A stretch of 64,000 nt of DNA. Source: Kibdelosporangium sp. MJ126-NF4. Its GTDB lineage: Bacteria > Actinomycetota > Actinomycetes > Mycobacteriales > Pseudonocardiaceae. Both the position numbers and the translations under genes were made by a program. Each line of letters opens with the position of its first letter. Position 1 is the first letter of the stretch. Positions 15,552 through 23,660 of the stretch are shown piece by piece. The DNA is taken from the NCBI RefSeq assembly GCF_000826545.1, contig NZ_CDME01000002.1:62001-126000 (forward strand), written 5' to 3'. Under the pieces are notes generated by a model. That model had not been told where the DNA came from. It did no database searches and saw nothing but the letters and a program-made list of their open reading frames with translations.

Positions 15552-16204
15552 CGGTCAGTGTCCTCCTGGTCGACGATCATCCGTTCTACCGGTCCGGTGT
15601 GCGCCTGGCCTTGGCGGACGCGGGCAGCCTCAGGGTCGTCGGGGAAGCACAGAGCGGCAAGGAGGCGCTGGACGCCGTGCTGTCCGTGCGGCCGCACGTC
15701 GTGCTCATGGACATCGCCCTTCCTGACCGCTCCGGCATCGGGATCACCAGGGAGATCGTCTCGGCGGCGGACCTGACGGACGGCCGGCCAAGAGTGATCA
15801 TCGTGTCCGCGTCGGACGACGACGACTCGGTGGTGGCGGCGATCCGGGCAGGCGCGCTCGGCTACCTGGTCAAGAACACCGCGCGGGATGAACTGTTGCG
15901 CGCGGTTCACCTTGTCGCGCGCGGCAGCGCGGTGTTCAGCCCGGTGATCGCGGAGCGGCTCGGCGACTACTTCTCCGTCATGCACGACGTTCCGACCAGG
16001 GCGCTGTTCCCGAAACTGACCCAGCGGGAGCGACAGATCCTCGACTTGGTCGCGCGTGGTCTGGACAATCGTCGGATCGCGCGTCAGCTGGTGCTCTCGG
16101 AGCGGACCGTCCGCAACCATGTCACGCACGTGCTGATGAAGCTGGAGGTCACGACCCGGGCGGACGCGGCCATCCGCGCGAAGGACGCCGGTCTTGGCCG
16201 TTGA
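15548..16204 (+). CDS. NarL/LuxR response regulator (paralogue of the 5250 gene)
   Basis: 218 residues. Receiver with acidic pair LLVDDHP, phospho-acceptor Asp55 in VVLMDIALPD, Lys in GYLVKN; LuxR HTH LTQRERQILDLVARGLDNRR...ERTVRNHVTHVLMKL. Along most of its length it matches the regulator at 5250 (shared DNRRIAR(Q/E)LVLS, shared C-terminal DAGLG), but this copy keeps the Asp that the other lost. It is the cognate regulator of the kinase at 14859. It may control the exporter at 11810-13494, the lasso operon, or both. Confidence 0.9.
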   Translation: MTVSVLLVDDHPFYRSGVRLALADAGSLRVVGEAQSGKEALDAVLSVRPHVVLMDIALPDRSGIGITREIVSAADLTDGRPRVIIVSASDDDDSVVAAIRAGALGYLVKNTARDELLRAVHLVARGSAVFSPVIAERLGDYFSVMHDVPTRALFPKLTQRERQILDLVARGLDNRRIARQLVLSERTVRNHVTHVLMKLEVTTRADAAIRAKDAGLGR

Positions 16205-16221
16205 GCCTTCCGTGTCGGTGA

Positions 16222-16890
16222 TCAGTCCTCTGTGGTGACATCCCGCAGTGCGGTGACCGCGGTACCGAACATCGTGTCCTTGATGGCTTGCAGGACGGAG
16301 GGCGTTTTGCCGACGAGTGGGCGAACAGTGTCGATGGCCTTGGCCTGAACCTCTGCCTGGTCGGCGGTGGCGTCGACGATGCCGAGGGCGCGGGCGTCCT
16401 CGCCGCCGAACCTGCGGCCGGTGGTCATCGAGGCGACGGCGGCGGCCGGGGTGAGTTTGGCCTGGATCAGCGCGGCCATGCCGGGGGTGAACGGGATGTT
16501 GATGTCGACTTCCGGGAGGCAGAAGTAGCCACGGTCGGCGCGCATCACCCGGAAGTCGTGTGCCAGGACGAGCATGGCGCCCGCGCCGAAGGCGTGCCCG
16601 TTGATCGCGGCCGCGGTGGGCACGGGAAGGGTGAGCACACGAGCGAGGAGTTCCTGCACGTCGGCCACGTAACCGCGAGCGTGGTCGCCGTTGGCGGCAA
16701 GCCATTCCAGGTCGAGACCGTTGGAGTAGAACTTGCCCGTGCCGGTGGTGACCAGGGCCGTTGCCGGCGGGTGTCCGGTGACGGTGTCGAGGTGGGCATG
16801 GACGGCCTTGAGCCAGTCGGGGGAGAACCGGTTCTCGTTGTCACCGAGGTCGAGGACGAACACAGTGTCGTCGAGGTGGAGATCAGGCAC
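16222..16890 (-). CDS. Enoyl-CoA hydratase/isomerase family protein
   Basis: 222 residues, crotonase fold. GTGKFYSNGLDLEWL is the first oxyanion-hole segment, and AAINGHAFGAGAMLVLAHDF is the second. DINIPFTPGMAALIQAKL follows. In this fold catalysis needs acidic residues in the second and third segments; Glu appears at PEVDINIPF. It is a little shorter than typical (about 255). It acts on acyl-CoA esters, probably in fatty-acid turnover; the exact substrate is unknown. It lies downstream of the TetR gene at 16947, same strand, 56 bp away. Confidence 0.82.
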   Translation of the reverse strand: MPDLHLDDTVFVLDLGDNENRFSPDWLKAVHAHLDTVTGHPPATALVTTGTGKFYSNGLDLEWLAANGDHARGYVADVQELLARVLTLPVPTAAAINGHAFGAGAMLVLAHDFRVMRADRGYFCLPEVDINIPFTPGMAALIQAKLTPAAAVASMTTGRRFGGEDARALGIVDATADQAEVQAKAIDTVRPLVGKTPSVLQAIKDTMFGTAVTALRDVTTED

Positions 16891-16946
16891 GGGATCGTCC
16901 TCTCAATCTACTCGTCGGTAACTATGGAGTGGTTCATACCCGCTGG

Positions 16947-17477
16947 TCAAGGGAGGTCGCCGTCGGGTACGTGGAGCCGCAGAGCCGCAATGGCAGCCCT
17001 GGCCTGTTCCACCTCGGCACCTTCGGCGATCGCGGCCAGTGCCGCACGCCAGGCCGCCGCGAGCACCCGGCCGAGAAGCGGTGTCGTGGGGACGGCCGTC
17101 TGACTGAGCATCTCGGTCAGCCGGTCGTGGTTCGTGCCCGTGGGAGGGTCGTCCAGGATGCGGAGGAAGTTCTCCCGGACCGCGAAGTCCAAGCCGACGA
17201 GTAAGGCGGACGTCACAGCGGCCGCGCGGTCGGACTGCCCGGCCGCCAGCGCGCCTTCCATGCGGTCGAGAAGCCGTCGTTCCACGTCCTCCCGCACGAA
17301 GGCGTACAGCCCGAGCTTGCTGCCGAAATGGTGATACAGCGCTCCTGTGGTGACGTTCGCCGCTGCTGCCAGTTCGGTGACCGTGACCTCGTCGAAGGGA
17401 CGTGTCCCGAACTCCTTGACCGCGGCCAGGGCAAGCCTGCCCTTGGGGGATGTCGATACCGGAATCCACTCGCGCAC
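16947..17477 (-). CDS. TetR-family regulator
   Basis: 176 residues. N-terminal HTH: LALAAVKEFGTRPFDEVTVT followed by ELAAAANVTTGALYHHFGSK, the canonical TetR recognition helix with YHHF. The remainder is the helical ligand domain. GTG 17477 is the start. Two AT-rich inverted repeats lie between this gene and the divergent VOC gene (17536) and are likely operators for both. The enoyl-CoA hydratase downstream is probably co-transcribed. Confidence 0.85.
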   Translation of the reverse strand: MREWIPVSTSPKGRLALAAVKEFGTRPFDEVTVTELAAAANVTTGALYHHFGSKLGLYAFVREDVERRLLDRMEGALAAGQSDRAAAVTSALLVGLDFAVRENFLRILDDPPTGTNHDRLTEMLSQTAVPTTPLLGRVLAAAWRAALAAIAEGAEVEQARAAIAALRLHVPDGDLP

Positions 17478-17482
17478 TCGGC

Positions 17483-17497
17483 CATAATACGATTATG
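17483..17497. promoter_or_regulatory. Inverted repeat, probable TetR operator 1
   Basis: CATAAT and ATTATG separated by ACG, in the 58-bp divergent space. It is AT-rich in a GC-rich genome, which makes chance unlikely. Confidence 0.5.
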
Positions 17498-17503
17498 CTC
17501 TGC

Positions 17504-17518
17504 CGTAATCTAGTTACG
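17504..17518. promoter_or_regulatory. Inverted repeat, probable TetR operator 2
   Basis: CGTAA and TTACG flank TCTAG (site contains GTAATCTAGTTAC). It lies 17 bp before the VOC gene ATG and about one DNA turn from the neighbouring repeat at 17483. Confidence 0.5.
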
Positions 17519-17535
17519 ACTCGGAAGGATCTGCC

Positions 17536-17886
17536 ATGAAGCTCGAGTTCCTGTTCGTCCCGACCTCAGACCTGACGGCCTCGCTCGCCCTCTACCGCGA
17601 CACCCTCGGCTTCACCGAGGTGTGGCGGGAAGGCGAGACGACCGTCGCCCTCTCGCTGCCAGGCAGCGATGTGCAGGTCATGCTCGACGCCAACGACCCC
17701 AAGGCGCCTGTCGGGCCGCTGTTCGTCGTCGACAGCGTGAAGGCCTTCCATGCTTCCCGCCCGGAAACACTGACCCCGCTCGACGGCCCTTCCGAGATCC
17801 CCGGCGGTTTCCTCGCCACCTACCAGGACCCGGGCGGCGCGACGATCTACGTCATGGACCAGTCGACTGACCAGGGCGCCTCGTAG
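17536..17886 (+). CDS. VOC/glyoxalase-family protein
   Basis: 116 residues: one vicinal-oxygen-chelate module pair, LEFLFVPTSDLTASLALYRD, then TLGFTEVWREGETTVALSLP in the first half and GGFLATYQDPGGATIYVMD in the second. Metal ligands of true glyoxalases (His/Glu) are not obvious, so it may be a binding or detoxification protein of the bleomycin-resistance kind. GGAAGG lies at a normal distance before ATG 17536. It is divergent from the TetR gene and probably regulated by it. Confidence 0.8.
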   Translation: MKLEFLFVPTSDLTASLALYRDTLGFTEVWREGETTVALSLPGSDVQVMLDANDPKAPVGPLFVVDSVKAFHASRPETLTPLDGPSEIPGGFLATYQDPGGATIYVMDQSTDQGAS

Positions 17887-17887
17887 G

Positions 17888-18697
17888 TCAAGGCTCTTCC
17901 TGGCTGCGCGGCTGTCGTCCTCGGTCGTCATCCCCGACGGTGCGGAAGTCGGCGAGGTCGAGATCGCTGGACTCGTGGACAACCCGGTTGCCGCGCCCCA
18001 GTCGAACGTTACGCCGATCGACGTCCATGTCGTCGCCGAATGACGGCCGTTGGCTGCGGTCCAGCTGGCTCTGGAACTGTGCGGCGAGGTTGGCCATTCC
18101 CGCCGCGAACAGAATGACCTCGGGCTCGCCGCGGACCAGGTCGGCGTCAAGGGTGTAGCCGTGCGCCATCGGGTTGTACAGGAGGACGTCGTTGGCCGCG
18201 GCCGTGTCGTTCAGCTCATGCATGGGGCCGAATCCCGCGAGATAGGCCTGCAGGGCCGGGAAGTCCGCGAAACGCAACAAGGTGATGTCGGCCTGTACGA
18301 CGTAGTTGTGCAAGTACGTCGACGCGGTCCCGAAACGCCCTCCGGCGTGCGCGGAGAATCGGGAGCCGATCGCGAACCAGGCGGGCGGGTTGGGCAGTGT
18401 CTGTTGCGCGCCCGTGGCGGTGGTGAACCGCTGCACGGTTGTGCCGTGGGTCAGCGTTGTCCCCACGGCCAAGGTCCGGATCGGGACGCCGCCGACCGGG
18501 ACGCCGCCGACCGGGATGCCGCCGACCGGGGCGGCGCCCAGCGCGGCTCCGCCAGCGGCGGCGACCGCGGGGGGCGCGCCGCCGAGTAGGGCGTTGCTCA
18601 CCGCGGTCGGGTCGGCCATGAGGGCGTCCAAGTCGCCGATGCTCAGGTGCGCGAGCAGGTCGGCGATGATTGCGCTGGGTGTGGCGGGGTGCGCCAT
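17888..18697 (-). CDS. Unknown protein, possible ADP-ribosyltransferase fold
   Basis: 269 residues. An N-terminal helix-rich part (1-55) leads into a linker of PVGG repeats (57-72). Residues about 75-200 resemble the PARP/DarT-like layout: TLTHGT with His84, PPAWFAIGSRFSAHAGG, TYLHNYVVQADIT with Tyr128 or Tyr132, and GEPEVILF with Glu191. A His-Tyr-Glu set in that order is the NAD-site signature of PARP-like enzymes, but the overall match is weak. A charged tail (REPRSQEEP-like) follows. AAGGAG precedes the ATG. It forms a unit with the gene at 18729, 31 bp upstream. Function not assigned. Confidence 0.55.
   Translation of the reverse strand: MAHPATPSAIIADLLAHLSIGDLDALMADPTAVSNALLGGAPPAVAAAGGAALGAAPVGGIPVGGVPVGGVPIRTLAVGTTLTHGTTVQRFTTATGAQQTLPNPPAWFAIGSRFSAHAGGRFGTASTYLHNYVVQADITLLRFADFPALQAYLAGFGPMHELNDTAAANDVLLYNPMAHGYTLDADLVRGEPEVILFAAGMANLAAQFQSQLDRSQRPSFGDDMDVDRRNVRLGRGNRVVHESSDLDLADFRTVGDDDRGRQPRSQEEP
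18483..18527. repeat. 15-bp tandem repeat encoding PVGG units
   Basis: Three consecutive copies of GGG(A)(C/T)GCCGCCGACC (18483-18497, 18498-18512, 18513-18527), with a degraded fourth. They encode the PVGG(I/V) linker of the unassigned protein at 17888. Copy-number slippage would only lengthen or shorten the linker, since the unit is a multiple of three. Confidence 0.85.
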
Positions 18698-18728
18698 GAC
18701 GTGCTCCTTTGCTCCCGTTCGTCGCGGG

Positions 18729-19394
18729 TCACGAAGTCTTCGCGGCGCGGGCGAGGCGCGCCGCGTCCTGCAGGATCCGGTCGAGATCAGCGGGGTCGAG
18801 TTCGGCGAGCGAGAGCCCGCTCGCCTCGAGGGTGGCCGCGATGTCGGACTGCAGGCGTTCGTCGATCACGACGCCCGCTGCGCCACTGTCGGGTTCGGCA
18901 GACGCGGACACACCGAGGATGGTGTCGATCCACTGGGCGAGCGTGGTGGCCTTGGTCGCGTCGTCGGCCCCTTCCCAGCCCGGCCAGATCTGGTCGAACG
19001 TGGCGGTGACCGCTTGTGGCCAGTCGTCTCCCAGGTCGCGCTGCAACCGGTCACCGACGTCGACCGGGACCCAGTCCCAGGACGTACCCTCCGGCGCCGC
19101 TCCCACCTGACCGTACTGCGCCGCGAGTTGCTGCGGATCGAGCTCGGCCAACTCCATTACGACGGGAAGCGGGGAACTCGTCAGCCGCTCCAGGTTCTCC
19201 ACGAAGCGGTCGATCACGGAGTCGTCGATCGACGAGTCGTACTGGTTTCCGATCGCACGGAGTCGGCCGACGAAGTCGCTCCAGTCGTCGGGCTGGTGCG
19301 ACGCCACCGCGCAGACAGCGTCGAACCATCCCCGTACGACGGCGACTGGCAGCTCGACCGCGTTGATCACAGCTGTGGCCTGCTGGTCGTCCAT
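18729..19394 (-). CDS. Acidic protein of unknown function
   Basis: 221 residues, soluble, strongly acidic and largely helical by composition; no family recognised. Visible features are a Trp-rich central part (TSWDWVPVDVGDRLQRDLGD, then DWPQAVTATFDQIWPGWEG) and a helical end (LAELDPADLDRILQDAARLARAAK). GAGGGAG precedes ATG 19394. It is the first gene of a two-gene unit with 17888. An effector/partner arrangement is possible but not shown by the sequence. Confidence 0.65.
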   Translation of the reverse strand: MDDQQATAVINAVELPVAVVRGWFDAVCAVASHQPDDWSDFVGRLRAIGNQYDSSIDDSVIDRFVENLERLTSSPLPVVMELAELDPQQLAAQYGQVGAAPEGTSWDWVPVDVGDRLQRDLGDDWPQAVTATFDQIWPGWEGADDATKATTLAQWIDTILGVSASAEPDSGAAGVVIDERLQSDIAATLEASGLSLAELDPADLDRILQDAARLARAAKTS

Positions 19395-19586
19395 GGGTGC
19401 TCCCTCGCCGTTGCCCAGGTCGCCGGAAGAGCGCCTGATGTCGACTCGGACTGACGCTAGAACGCCGGTGCGACGCCGAACAGAGTCCTCGGGACAAGAG
19501 AGGAGGCAGTTCGCAGTGCCCGAACGCCTCTCGCGTTCCCCGGCCGGGAACGGTTGTGAGCCGACACTTCGCTGCCTGTGAATTGC

Positions 19587-20798
19587 TCAGCCGAACACCT
19601 CGTCCAGCCAGTCGTAGATCCGGCACCCGGCGAGCACCACGGCACCGGCCTGGCAGTGCTCGTCAGAACCGTCGGCCGACGTGAACTTGACGAACCGCTT
19701 GGGGCAGTTGAGGTGTTCGTAGAGTTCCTCGGGCTGGCCTGCGAAGAACCCGTCGTTCTCGGCCGCGCAGACCAGGGTCGGGCAGCCGATCTTCTCGGCC
19801 ACTCCGCCGGTCAGCGTGTAGTCGCAGAAGGTGGCGAGGAACTCGCGCGGGGTGGACGAGCCCATCACCCACTGGCCGTGGCTGGTCGCCCACCGCATGC
19901 TCGGGCTCTGCTCGATGGCGGCGGCCAGCGCGGCGTCCACCTCCGGCGCCGATTCCGCACTGAGCTCCGCGACGGCCCGCTCCCGGTCACCGCCGAACTG
20001 GGCGACGAAGTTGCGTGCGCTGTCGTACACGCCGTCGAAGGCGATCAGGGCTTTGATCCTCGGCTCGAACGCGGCCGCCCTCGGCGCGAGCATCCCGCTC
20101 AGGCTGATGCCGTACAACGCGATCCGCTCGGAGTCCACTTCGGGCAGTGTGTCGGCGAAGTCGACGACCGGGGTGATCACCGCCTCCCAGTCCGGCCGGA
20201 ATGCCAGGCCCTGCCGGTGGATCGCCTCGCCCTGGCCGGGCCCGTCGAAGGTCAGCACGTTGTAGCCGCGCTCGATCGCGGCCGCGCCGCCCATGAAGTA
20301 GGTTTCCTCGGCGGTGCCGTCGAAACCGTTGTTGATGATCACGGTCGGCCGGGCCGCTCCCGAGTCGTCGACCCGGTAGAAGTAGCCCGCGAGGGTGGTG
20401 TCCTGGTACGGGATCCGCACCGGCTCGGCCGGTGTGTCGAACAGTTCGAGTGCGCGGTGCCAGCAGTCGACGGCCCGGTCGTACGCGGTGCTGATCCTGG
20501 GATCGGATGGGTTGCCGTGCAGGAAGAACTCCGCTGACCGGTAGTAGTTGGACGCCCGCAGCAGGCCCTTGCGGGCGCTGACCCGGTGGCCACCGGCCAA
20601 GCTGTGCTCGGCCTCGCCCGCGACTCGGTCCGCGGTGGCCAGCCAGGCCCGGTACCAGCTGTCGTAGTCGCCCTCGGTGATGGCGGCCGCGGTCTCGACC
20701 ACCTCGCCGAAGTCGGCGCCGCCGTAGGCGATGTGCGAGAACGAGCGCAGCGTCTCGAACCAAAACGTCTCGTCCTTCTCGAAGAACAGCCTCCGCAT
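19587..20798 (-). CDS. Alpha/beta hydrolase
   Basis: 403 residues: a helical N-terminal cap (about 1-130) and a C-terminal alpha/beta hydrolase core. Nucleophile Ser in ALYGISLSGML, acid in AAENDGFF, His in GSDEHCQAG. The HG region is INNGFDGTAEET, and FDGPGQGE follows. This layout is that of the large-cap family that includes 2,6-dihydroxypseudooxynicotine hydrolase and polyketide C-C hydrolases. The substrate is unknown. It is divergent from the TetR gene at 20891 and shares its operator. Confidence 0.85.
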   Translation of the reverse strand: MRRLFFEKDETFWFETLRSFSHIAYGGADFGEVVETAAAITEGDYDSWYRAWLATADRVAGEAEHSLAGGHRVSARKGLLRASNYYRSAEFFLHGNPSDPRISTAYDRAVDCWHRALELFDTPAEPVRIPYQDTTLAGYFYRVDDSGAARPTVIINNGFDGTAEETYFMGGAAAIERGYNVLTFDGPGQGEAIHRQGLAFRPDWEAVITPVVDFADTLPEVDSERIALYGISLSGMLAPRAAAFEPRIKALIAFDGVYDSARNFVAQFGGDRERAVAELSAESAPEVDAALAAAIEQSPSMRWATSHGQWVMGSSTPREFLATFCDYTLTGGVAEKIGCPTLVCAAENDGFFAGQPEELYEHLNCPKRFVKFTSADGSDEHCQAGAVVLAGCRIYDWLDEVFG

Positions 20799-20809
20799 GA
20801 TGACTCCTC

Positions 20810-20881
20810 TTATCGCGACAGTTGTTGCTTTAGCGTCACGGTACTGCGCCGCGCTCGCTAAAGCAACAAGTGTCGCGGTAA
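20810..20881. promoter_or_regulatory. Long inverted repeat, TetR operator pair
   Basis: A 26-bp arm (20810-20835) is repeated inverted at 20856-20881 with 24 of 26 positions matching (core TTGTTGCTTTAGCG), separated by 20 bp. It fills the space between the hydrolase ATG (20798) and the TetR start (20891), so each arm can cover one of the divergent promoters. Confidence 0.7.
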
Positions 20882-20890
20882 GCTGGGCCT

Positions 20891-21460
20891 GTGATCGAAC
20901 GACGGCCGGGGGGACGCAGCGCCCGGGTACGCGAGGCAGCGCTGGCTGCGGCGGCGGACCTGACGCGGGAGCGCGGGATCGGTGAGGTCACTCTCTCCGA
21001 CATCGCTGAGCGCTCCGGGGTGAACCGGGCCACGCTGTACCGGCGCTGGGGGACTCTCGACGCGCTGATGGCCGACATGACCATGCACTCGATCTCCACC
21101 GGGGCGCCGCTGGCCGACACCGGCTCACTGCGAGGTGACCTGTACGCGTGGGCGATCAAGGCGTCCCACGACATCCCCTCGGAGAACGGCGCGCTGCTGC
21201 TGCGGTCGATGGTGATGACGCTGCCGGTGACCGACGAGGTGCGCGCACTGCGCGTGCGCTACCTGGAGCACCGCTACCGCGAGCTGGCCGCCGTACTGGA
21301 ACGAGCCCGCGAGCGCGGCGAGTCCGGGCCTACTGTGGACGAACTGTACGAGATCGTGCTCGCCCCGATGTACCTGCGCGTGCTGATGGACTACCGGCCG
21401 CTCAGTGAGGAGTACGCGAAGTCTCTTGTGGACAGGGTGCTGTCGTTCACGCGACCGTGA
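20891..21460 (+). CDS. TetR-family regulator
   Basis: 189 residues. HTH at about 20-55: AALAAAADLTRERGIGEVTL, then SDIAERSGVNRATLYRRWG; the C-terminal part (YLEHRYRELAAVLERARERG, then DELYEIVLAPMYLRVLMDYRP) is the TetR_C ligand domain of the AcrR-like group with the LAP.Y.R pattern. Start GTG 20891. It probably represses the divergent hydrolase and itself through the long inverted repeat. Confidence 0.87.
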   Translation: MIERRPGGRSARVREAALAAAADLTRERGIGEVTLSDIAERSGVNRATLYRRWGTLDALMADMTMHSISTGAPLADTGSLRGDLYAWAIKASHDIPSENGALLLRSMVMTLPVTDEVRALRVRYLEHRYRELAAVLERARERGESGPTVDELYEIVLAPMYLRVLMDYRPLSEEYAKSLVDRVLSFTRP

Positions 21461-21504
21461 CTGGATCACCTTGTCGCCGACCGGGCAACGACGTCGGGGG
21501 CTGG

Positions 21505-22464
21505 CTACCGCAGAGCGGGCTCCAGCAGGTCGACGGTCGCCGCGACCACGTCGTCCTTGCCGGGCAGGGTGACCTCCTGCAACACAGCGCTCGCCGGTAC
21601 CGGGGTCGGTGCACTGAGGACGGTCCGGATGCGTTCCGGCGGCACGGCTCCGGACGTGGCCAGGTGGAAGCCGAGGTCACGAACGAGCGAACACGCCCCG
21701 ATCGTCTCGTCGACCAGGACCGCCCCGGCGGTCGTCGACGCCATCGCCGCCACGCCTGCCCGGTCCAGCGGCGCCGCCGTGCGCAGGTCCACGACCTGGC
21801 ATGAGTACCCGCGTTCGGCGAGAGCGTCGGCAGCTTCCAGGCAGATCGGCACGGTGTTCCCGATCCCCACCAATGTCACGTCCTGGCCGTCGCGGATTCG
21901 TTTGGCGACACCGAACGGGACCGGGTCGAAGGTGGGCTCCGGATCGGGGACGTCCTGCCAGCCGGGGAAGAACAACCGGGACGTCTCGAGGATGATCACC
22001 GGGTCGGGGTGGGTCAGCGCGGACGCGATCATGCCCGCCGCCGAGTTCACCGATGACGGCACCGCCACCACCAGGCCGGGGATCTGGCTCAGCATCGCGT
22101 GCGGCGCGTGTTCGTGCTGTGGTCCGGAGTTCTCCCCGTGTCGGGTGACACCCAGGATCAACAACGGCACCGAGTGCTGTCCGCCGCTCAGATAACGCCA
22201 CTTGGTCGCCTGGTTCACCAAGGGATCCATCGCGGAGTACAGGAACGCGGCCCGACCGACGTCGACGATGACGCGCCGTCCGGTCAACGCCATCCCGACC
22301 GCCATGCCCATCATCGCGTTCTCGGCGATCGGGGTGCGCACGATCCGGTCGTCACCGTAGTCCCGCACCCAGGAATCGTCCTGGTACGTGCACAGGATCG
22401 TCAGGTCCGGCTGGTCGGCCATGGCCTGTTGGAGCACGGTGTTGATCGGGTGCTCGATGCTCAC
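21505..22464 (-). CDS. 2-oxoacid dehydrogenase E1 component, beta subunit
   Basis: 319 residues, transketolase-like. TPIAENAMMGMAVGMALTGR carries the catalytic Glu that activates thiamine diphosphate; GGQHSVPLLILGVTRHGENS and a C-terminal transketolase_C domain (VTLVGIGNTVPICLEAADAL, VVDLRTAAPLD) follow. GTG 22464 overlaps the stop of the alpha subunit (GTGA). With the alpha subunit it should decarboxylate a 2-oxo acid. No E2 or E3 gene is nearby, so either a distant E2 or another acceptor takes the acyl group. Confidence 0.9.
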   Translation of the reverse strand: MSIEHPINTVLQQAMADQPDLTILCTYQDDSWVRDYGDDRIVRTPIAENAMMGMAVGMALTGRRVIVDVGRAAFLYSAMDPLVNQATKWRYLSGGQHSVPLLILGVTRHGENSGPQHEHAPHAMLSQIPGLVVAVPSSVNSAAGMIASALTHPDPVIILETSRLFFPGWQDVPDPEPTFDPVPFGVAKRIRDGQDVTLVGIGNTVPICLEAADALAERGYSCQVVDLRTAAPLDRAGVAAMASTTAGAVLVDETIGACSLVRDLGFHLATSGAVPPERIRTVLSAPTPVPASAVLQEVTLPGKDDVVAATVDLLEPALR

Positions 22465-23441
22465 CGGGACCACCTCTCGTCGGGTTCCGCGGGCCACGGC
22501 GCGGCCGTCACGGTTGTCAGCGCCAGTTCGGGCTCGATCGGCGGCGCCGCCACTGCTCCGGCGACCGCCCGGTCCACCACCTCGACGGCCGCCGCGCGCA
22601 GCGGTTCGACCGCGAGTCCCGCTGCGCGGACATGCGAGGCGGCGATGTCGAGGGGGTCGCGTGCGAGCCATGCGGCGACCTGGTCCTCCGGGCGGTAGTT
22701 GCCCGGCTCGTAGTGCTGCATCTGCGAGTGGAAGTCACGCAGGTACGTCTTGGCCACCAACACTTGGGGCCCTTCGCCCCGGCGGCACGCGGTGAGCGCG
22801 GTGGCGGCCGCCGTGGCCATCGCGAGCACGTCGTTGCCGTCGACCTCCTGTGTCGCAAGGCCGAGGTTGCGCAGCAACGTGGCTGGCCGGTGCGGCATGA
22901 CGAGATCGCTCGAGGTGTGGTCCTGCCAGCCGTTGTCCTCGCAGACGAGCATGAGCGGCAGGTTCAACCGAAGCGCGATCATCAGCGACTCGTACGCGAC
23001 ACCCGCGCCGAGCGCGCCGTCGCCACAGAAGACCACGACGGCACGGTTGTCGCGGGCGGCCTTCTCGGCGAACGCGACCCCGGTCGCGATCGACAGCTGG
23101 GACGCGACGATCGAACTGGCCAGCAGGAACTTCGCGGACCGGTCACACAGTTGCATCGAACCGCTCTTGCCTTCGCAGACGGCGCCGGACCGGTCGAGCA
23201 TCTCGCGCAGCAGCGGTTCGGGCGCGCTGCCACTGGCCAGGGCGTGCCCGTGACAGCGGTAGTAGCCGACGACCCACTCGTCCGGATCGCGGTGGGCCAG
23301 CGCGCCGACCGCCACCGCCTCGTGCCCGGTGTACGGGTGGATGACACCCGGGATGAGTCCGTCGTTCGCCAGCCGGAGCGATTCTTCCTCGAAATACCGG
23401 ATCAGCACCAGCTGCCGGTACAGCTCGGAGATGTCATGCAC
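22461..23441 (-). CDS. 2-oxoacid dehydrogenase E1 component, alpha subunit
   Basis: 326 residues. Thiamine diphosphate binding motif VVVFCGDGALGAGVAYESLM then CEDNGWQD (GDG...N) is intact, and VIHPYTGHEAVAVGAL and GYYRCHGHALASG fit the family. It pairs with the beta subunit downstream. The two are divergent from the reductase-containing synthetase at 23661 across 219 bp and may belong to the NRPS locus, for example by making an acyl starter, but a role in primary metabolism is not excluded. Confidence 0.88.
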   Translation of the reverse strand: MHDISELYRQLVLIRYFEEESLRLANDGLIPGVIHPYTGHEAVAVGALAHRDPDEWVVGYYRCHGHALASGSAPEPLLREMLDRSGAVCEGKSGSMQLCDRSAKFLLASSIVASQLSIATGVAFAEKAARDNRAVVVFCGDGALGAGVAYESLMIALRLNLPLMLVCEDNGWQDHTSSDLVMPHRPATLLRNLGLATQEVDGNDVLAMATAAATALTACRRGEGPQVLVAKTYLRDFHSQMQHYEPGNYRPEDQVAAWLARDPLDIAASHVRAAGLAVEPLRAAAVEVVDRAVAGAVAAPPIEPELALTTVTAAPWPAEPDERWSR

Positions 23442-23660
23442 AGCGCATCACCTTTGCGTTGATCGTGATTCGTCCGACCCGCAGATCCTCGGCCGCGGAA
23501 GTGTCCATGCCCACTGGCGGGGACGCTAGGGAGCCGAAAATGCCGGTGTCAACGAACCGTTCGGCGCCGACCGGCCGATTCCCGATCGCGTTGACAGCGG
23601 AACGGAGTCCTCGCAACGATCTGTCCCGCCGGCGAGACATCGACCGACGGGAAGGTCAGG

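Noticed and set aside
23502..23526. GTGTCC...GGGGAC element between the E1 pair and the 23661 synthetase, similar to the four-copy palindrome
   Set aside because: Arm spacing is wrong by four bases and the arms are imperfect, so it is not counted as a fifth operator copy.
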